Of a stretch of DNA of 64,000 bases, positions 59,801 to 64,000 are shown piece by piece; the stretch's first letter is position 1, and each line of letters starts with the position of its first letter. This DNA is from Piscicola geometra (taxonomy: Eukaryota > Annelida > Clitellata > Hirudinida > Piscicolidae). The position numbers and the translations under genes are program-made. The notes below the pieces were generated by a model. The model was not told the origin of the DNA and made no database searches. It was given only the letters and a program-made list of their open reading frames with translations. Where the stretch lies: positions 7,832,462-7,896,461 of the forward strand of contig OX030962.1 in the NCBI GenBank assembly GCA_943735955.1, given 5' to 3'.

Positions 59801-60307
59801 TTCTTTGATCATTCAGTTTCTCTAAACACATTTTTTCATTTATGTATATTTATTATTAATGAAGAATCTATTATTAACGTGATGTGTTTTTTTCTTAATA
59901 TGATTAATTTATTTTGAACAATAAAAATTATTACTATTATAATTAATTAAAACAAATATTATTACAGATATAAATGAAATAACTCAAAAAAATGATAATA
60001 AAACCATGGCTTTTATCTTTTTTGACGAACTCCGAATGTTTATTGAACAGTGTCATGCAGGCAAGGACTCCAGTTTGACGTGACCACACAACGCTGTGCC
60101 GTCCACCCCCTCCACCACCCCCATGATGATGATAATGATAATAATAATATAATTAATGATGATAATGATGTTCATGGCGGTGGTGATGATGACGATAGTA
60201 AAATTGGTGATGATAGAAGTGTTGATATTAATAATAACAGTGATAATAATCAACAAAAGTTTGATGTTAATAATAAGAATAAAGATAAAGACCCAACAGA
60301 TCGGTGA
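52811..60307 (+). CDS. SVEP1-like secreted HYR/Sushi/GCC2-GCC3 protein
   Basis: Large extracellular matrix or adhesion-type protein. Exons recovered: 52811-52931, 54095-54237, 54395-54577, 54761-54964, 55063-55320, 55450-55523, 55757-55952, a mega-exon of about 56738-58656, and 60051-60307. All exons before the mega-exon chain in phase. Domain order: HYR-A, Sushi-1, Sushi-2, HYR-B, Sushi-3, a region resembling the SVEP1 segment that precedes its GCC2/GCC3 repeats (VRVSIKFKLAIQF ... LLELHNTFLQ), and paired Cys motifs CAPGLEFNSHYLLC and CRQGLQFDVTTQRC. The 5' end, signal peptide and likely further domains are missing upstream. It ends at TGA 60307 with AATAAA near 60775-60790, though a 3' continuation is possible. 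SVEP1 has a similar but not identical order, so it is a relative, not a proven orthologue. Confidence 0.8.
54395..54964 (+). CDS. Sushi-1 and Sushi-2 exons
   Basis: Exon 54395-54577 encodes VITCSPNATTN ... VFCSPNQ ... TTCNLICQLGMKSVG ... MRCLETGQW ... HCTG. Exon 54761-54964 encodes VRLCADPGVPANGSRRC ... GVTCFFQCSLGYRLLGSRR ... IRCTT ... RWSSKPPQCK. Both are one-domain phase 1-1 exons, the usual Sushi/CCP organisation. Conserved Cys, Trp and Gly-Tyr positions are present, and each has an extra Cys pair near the N-terminus. Confidence 0.93.
55063..55320 (+). CDS. HYR-B domain exon
   Basis: It follows AAATCTCAG. It contains IVHNCPTSPITAMTSQQG, KWLPIGRHDTSCRV and ASCRFSVIVEG, matching HYR start and end motifs. 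The canonical Trp region is diverged and additional Cys residues are present. It is a phase 1-1 exon of 258 nt between Sushi exons. Confidence 0.8.
55450..55952 (+). CDS. Sushi-3 domain, two exons, His-rich loop
   Basis: Exon 55450-55523 encodes DPCLKQHPANANFTCSSFYH and SIHG. Exon 55757-55952 encodes HTCFLTCHPGYLLPSNN, a His/Gln/Asn-rich insertion of about 25 residues ((CAT)n, 55824-55880), then MELTCEDAKWTPMKPECLG. Removing the insertion leaves a normal Sushi domain with four Cys, Gly-Tyr and Trp in place. The intron between the halves is mostly a (TGA)n tract, and the donor after 55952 merges into a minisatellite. Confidence 0.88.
55531..55710. repeat. (GAT)n microsatellite in the Sushi-3 intron
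   Basis: About 60 GAT units, interrupted by occasional AAT, fill most of the 233-bp intron between 55523 and 55757. Shadow frames are poly-Asp, poly-Met and poly-Ser. Confidence 0.95.
55953..56275. repeat. 31-bp minisatellite starting at a splice donor
   Basis: About ten units of GGGTGGTGGTGATGATCTTG plus ATGGTGCTTGT begin exactly at the Sushi-3 donor G/GTGGGT. Every unit therefore carries a copy of the donor-like GTGGGT. Confidence 0.92.
56738..58656 (+). CDS. Mega-exon: pre-GCC region with Asn/Lys/His/Asp insertions
   Basis: Open for about 640 codons in very AT-rich sequence, ending CTCTGTG/GTGAGT. The contents are a His-rich run ((CAT)n, 56847-57010), about 350 residues of Asn/Lys-rich sequence with some basic clusters (RHRLSRRTIEDK), GVRVSIKFKLAIQF (resembling the SVEP1 hydrophobic strand ahead of its Cys-rich repeats), more Asn-rich sequence, SLLELHNTFLQIQSS, a Glu/Asp/Ser-rich acidic run (58415-58545), and ECAPGLEFNSHYLLCG. 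The 5' boundary is uncertain: AG at 56737 gives a phase that does not match Sushi-3, so either an exon is missing or a later acceptor (such as 56766) is used. Confidence 0.7.
58657..60050 (+). other. Intron of about 1.4 kb
   Basis: AT-rich. It contains a short B-box-like repeat at about 58685-58735 and a (CATT/CATC)n tract at about 59690-59745. No exon seen. Confidence 0.6.
60051..60307 (+). CDS. Last recovered exon of the SVEP1-like gene
   Basis: It follows TTGAACAG. VSCRQGLQFDVTTQRCAV continues the GCC2/GCC3-like Cys spacing from the previous exon. After that the frame is Asp/Asn-rich (GATAAT codons) to TGA at 60307. A run of HHPHDDDNDNNN follows directly on the last Cys, so the domain may be cut short here by a repeat-derived tail. 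Confidence 0.65.
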
Positions 60308-61087
60308 TAGAAGATCAATATATTTTATTTATTTAACCATTTAATTTTTCAAACGATTTGTTTTTTTGAGTATTTTAAAAAAAGACTGTAAAGTATTCCA
60401 TAATTAAGAGAAAAAGACTAAAAACTGGAATCTAATAGAAAACTATTTCAAATAATTGTTTCAAAAAGCAGTAAAAGTATTTATTTAATTTATATTTGAT
60501 AATCTTCACGTTTTATAAATCATTATTGATTCATAATTATATTTGTTAGTATATCTTTTTTATATATTAACATTTTGTTTCACTATACTATTGAATACTG
60601 ATTTATAATTAATAATGAAGTAAATATAAATGAGTTTTAATTTACTTTTTTAGTTGGATAAAAAATCTTTATTTTACTTTTTTTTAACAGTTGATGTGAT
60701 AAGTTAGCTGTAAATGTGGCATGTTATCGAAATTAGCTGTAGAAATTATTGTAAATGTTTTTCAGAAAGCATTTAATAAAAAATAAATCGTCTATTTTAT
60801 TAAAAACGACCTCAAATCATTAAACAAATTTAACTGATTTAAATGAGGATGAAAACAGTTTTGTATGAAGTCTATGAAAGTATTATTTTTTCTAGTGTTT
60901 AGTTGTATAAAATTTACCCCCTTTTAGAAACTCTGGTATTACACACGCAGACAGTATAATATAGTTTAATATCTTACTCGTTATCTAATTGTGTTAATTA
61001 AAATTAAGTGAGCCCATATTTTAAATTAATTTTAAATACCTATTATATTAAATTTTCAAAAAGTGTTTTTAATTACAAATTTTCGAG
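60308..61087. other. AT-rich 3' flank
   Basis: Possible polyadenylation signals (AATAAA) at about 60775-60790. Nothing else recognised. Confidence 0.5.
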
Positions 61088-61317
61088 AATTCAATTCCAT
61101 CGGAGCTTTCCTTCCTGGTAACTGCTTTCGTCACTGCTTGAAAGTGATTGGACGAGTGGTGAGAAGTACAAAATAAATCCAAATAAATAATATTCAAAGT
61201 TTGTAGAAAAAATTTAGTTACCGCAAAAATTATTCATCTTTTAATCATCAGGTGCTTGTTTCAAGGCACTTCAAGCCAAACGTCTTGGTTACGCTCTTAT
61301 AATCAGTTCTGTATTAT
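61088..61317 (+). pseudogene. Two exon-like relics duplicated from MPDU1
   Basis: 61088-61158 and 61252-61317 match, with splice borders, MPDU1 exons 3977-3904 and 3760-3695 on the other strand. The second relic keeps the exact 66-nt length and encodes ACFKALQAKRLGYALIISSV against ACFKAFITKGLGYAIILGSV. The first is 71 against 74 nt, with scattered indels, and cannot be read through in the parental frame (a TAA appears). The donor after 61317 is T/GTGAGA. The intron between them is about 93 bp, against 143 bp in the gene. No third exon is visible downstream. The relic is an inverted partial gene copy about 57 kb away. Confidence 0.88.
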
Positions 61318-63917
61318 GTGAGAATGAAGTATCCATTCAACATCACAACCACCACCATCATTATCTCAACCACCAACCTCATTATCTCAACCACCAATAC
61401 CATTATTACAACCTTCAAAACTCAAAATCATCCTCACACCTCTATCATTTTCACGGCCACCACATAGTCTTCTCCTTCTTCTTATTCTTCTTATTCTTAT
61501 TCTTCTTCTTTTTCTCTTTCTTCTTTTTTCTTCTTTTTTTTCTCCTTCTTCTTCATCTTCTTCTTCTTCTTCTTCTTCTTCTTCTTCTTCTTTTTCTTCT
61601 TCTTCTTCTTTTTCTTCTTCTCCTTTTTCTTCATCTTCTTCTTCTTCATCTTCTTCTTCACCTCCTCCGACTCAGACACATGCTTCGATCTCAATCAGCT
61701 CAGGCAGCATTGGGGAGGCTGTGTGTTGAGGGCGTTAGATATGGAATGGAGGATTCAATAGATTCATATAGAAATTATATGTCATTATAATAATAATAAT
61801 AATTATTATTATTATTCTTATTATTATCTTTTTGCAAGATTCTTATCAGCAAACTATAATGTTACTTTTTGTCGTGACTTCCAATATTTGTTTCAAGCGA
61901 ATAAAAAAATAAAAAAAATTGTAGTCATAGAAAAATTATTTAAAATTATAAAAATTCAATTTACACAAAAAGAAAAATATTTTTGAGTTTATATTTAAAA
62001 GGGTACGTGGTTGCATCTAAAACTTTTTAAAATTAATAATTCAAAAGAACTGCAGTGCAGCGGTCATATTTTGGTTTGAAATATTGCTGTCATATTCAAT
62101 AAAACTCGACTACCAAGATAATTTATATAATATAAAACAAATATCTTTCAAATGTCCACAAGCCTCCTGGCTCACATCAACCAGCTTTGAATTATCCTTC
62201 TCGAAGATGGCGTCTGTCACACTCGTCGCAATCTTCTTCTCCACTCAATCGTAAACTTATGATTTATATTGTAATGAGATATGTGTCGTCTTCATTATAC
62301 TTATTTCGAGGAGTATATAATAAAAAAATATTAATTCTATTATTCTTATTCAAAAGATTTGCTTTAATATTTAATACTATTTTTATAAATAAATTACTCA
62401 ACTTTCAGAAATATTTTTATATTAATTAATAATTTTCTGCATATTTATTCAAGATAAATTGAAACAATTTGTAATAGATGAAATAAAAATATTGAAAATA
62501 TGTTTTACTTTTTTGAAAACGTGTTTAGAATACAACTTTAAAAAATCAGATTTGTTAAATTAGGAATAAAATACTTATAATAAATATTGTGAATCTCAAT
62601 TTATTCATAGCATAACATTTTAAAAATATTTTATTAATACCTTTTTAAGTATAACTTATAATTTATATAACTTTTAATAACTTTTTTCCTATTTATAAAT
62701 CTTTAAAAAAATTGAATAAAGAAAGTCATTTATTTCCAATTTGCTCAATTTCTCATTAAATCATTAATATTTTTAGTTAAAAAATAGAAGATTGTATTAT
62801 TTATTCGCAAAAAAAACTACGCTGTTTTCAATGCGTTTTTCATTAGAATATTTAAATATTAAAGCCTTTTTTTCAAAACTTGTTGTATGAAGCTAATTAA
62901 AAGATATTAAAAAACAGGAAATACCTTGTTTTAAACTTTTATGTTGCAAAGTTTTTATCTTTTCATAAAGAATATTACATCTTCTTGCTCCTAAACCCTT
63001 ATTAATTTTACAATTATTTGATTAAAAATCGCGTAAAAAAGAACGAAAACAAATTAAATAAATTCAAAACGACTTTTCAACTCAAAATTGCCTCACGTAA
63101 TAATACTTTATCTTCAGCTTTATTTAAGTATTGATAAAAGTTTTTCGTTTTCAAATGTTCAATTTGTAAGTTTATTTATTGTATGATTTTTCCTTTCAAG
63201 TCATTTACTTTTTTAGCGAAGCTTTCTGTAATAGTAATAGTAGCAGTAGTAGAAATAGTAGTAGCAGTAGTAGAAATAGTATTAGCAGTAGTCATAATAG
63301 CAAGCTACAATAGCTTACCTACATAGCAGTCGCATTTTCAGTTCTCAAAAAAAACGGCAGAAAAATAAAAATATTTTCTAGAGTGGCACATCGCTTGGCA
63401 TTATTGTCAAATTGAAGAACTCACTTGCGCTGAGTAGGAAATTTATTTTCGAGAAAAGTTTTAAAAACTTATTTCTTTCCAAAGAATTCAACTTTCACCG
63501 TAAAATACCGGACCTTTAGGACATCTTTAATTTTATGACATTACTTTTTTTTATACTTAAAATAAGTTTATTTTGCCCTTATTTCAAACATAGTTTTTCT
63601 ATAACAGTATCCTCCCATATGACAATATTGAAACAACTCAGAATCGATTGAATGAATTTGCATGCAATTTCAGAATGATTGGATGGGATTATGACCGGTA
63701 TGATGAATGGATGGAGAAGTGGTGATGTTGGGAAAGGTGAGGTGAATGTGGATTTATTATGTGGAGCCCAAAAACCGATGATAAAACATTTAAATTATTT
63801 TTCATCTTATAGATTTTCTGAGATGTTTATAGATCACCATCTTAAATCTCACCGAAGAGCTTCTCAAAAACTCGCACAAAACAAATTCTAGAAAATCTTT
63901 TAAAACGAAGTTCTGTA
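61318..63917. other. AT-rich region without a recognised gene
   Basis: Holds the (TTC)n-tailed repeat, short (AAT)n near 61785-61815 and (AGT/AGC)n at about 63230-63300. A small open frame around 62190-62244 (MASVTLVAIFFSTQS then stop) has signal-peptide-like composition but no other support. The 70-codon frame at 63679-63891 is unsupported. Confidence 0.5.
61488..61737 (-). repeat. Dispersed repeat with (GAA)n tail, copy B
   Basis: On the minus strand it starts at 61737 with the same core as copy A (differing by a handful of bases, e.g. CCCCAATGCTGCC against CCCCCATGTTACC). A longer GAA/AAG-rich tail follows, running down to about 61490. Open Lys/Glu-rich frames over the tail are artefacts. 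Confidence 0.88.
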
Positions 63918-64000
63918 ACAATAAAGACACTGAATCGTTCCTAAGTCATCGGAGACCTCTCCGAGATTCCGATAAAGGAGATGTCGATGCCGTAAAGCAA
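63860..64000 (+). repeat. Coding-like segment, copy 2, cut by the window end
   Basis: The plus strand is open from about 63860 to the edge and reads KDTESFLSHRRPLRDSDKGD followed by VDAVKQ. This matches the minus-strand segment at 39640-39558, but here the two parts lie in one frame, so this copy may be the intact one. The family is unknown. Confidence 0.5.

Noticed and set aside
61495..61694. Lys-rich minus-strand 65-codon frame
   Set aside because: Translation of the (GAA)n tail of a dispersed repeat.

Overview
The window is nuclear DNA of an invertebrate animal. Genes are split into short exons by GT-AG introns, the proteins carry animal-type extracellular modules (immunoglobulin, fibronectin III, HYR, Sushi, GCC2/GCC3-like), and there are eukaryotic DNA transposons, a LINE fragment and a tRNA-like SINE. 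The background is AT-rich and unusually full of microsatellites and minisatellites, several of them inside coding exons. The phylum cannot be fixed from this window. Gene names below rest on residues and motifs read by eye plus family knowledge; no search was run.

Layout: (1) 182-3977, minus: an MPDU1-like ER membrane protein, six exons recovered, with a 1,935-bp Merlin/IS1016-type DNA transposon (1615-3549, 8-bp target duplication) in one intron. (2) About 6691-38010, plus: a single-pass cell-surface receptor with two Ig domains, two FN3 domains, a transmembrane helix and a short tail. Its first recovered exon is a 5.4-kb mega-exon in which one Ig domain is split by about 900 residues of low-complexity sequence. 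Introns hold a decayed piggyBac element (18046-19518), a tRNA-like SINE (about 23930-24105), minisatellites and long AT-rich stretches. (3) 39374-42000: a short repeated coding-like segment, a palindrome, a 5'-truncated LINE and a (GAA)n-tailed repeat. (4) 42787-47149, minus: a nearly textbook nine-exon PSME3 (PA28gamma/REGgamma proteasome activator). (5) 50041-51440: a 30-bp minisatellite array. (6) 52811-60307, plus: an SVEP1-like secreted protein (HYR, Sushi, Sushi, HYR, Sushi, then a region resembling the SVEP1 segment ahead of its GCC2/GCC3 cysteines), again with His- and Asn/Lys/Asp-rich insertions. (7) 61088-61317, plus: two exon-like relics duplicated from MPDU1; then the second, inverted copy of the (GAA)n-tailed repeat; then, cut by the window end, a second copy of the 39.5-kb segment.

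The genes do not form a pathway: MPDU1 acts in ER glycosylation, PSME3 in nuclear proteolysis, and the other two are extracellular adhesion or matrix proteins. What unites the window is genome style. Simple repeats are tolerated inside exons, mostly as in-frame expansions placed in loops of conserved extracellular domains, and minisatellites abut splice sites. That recurring pattern is the most unusual thing here.
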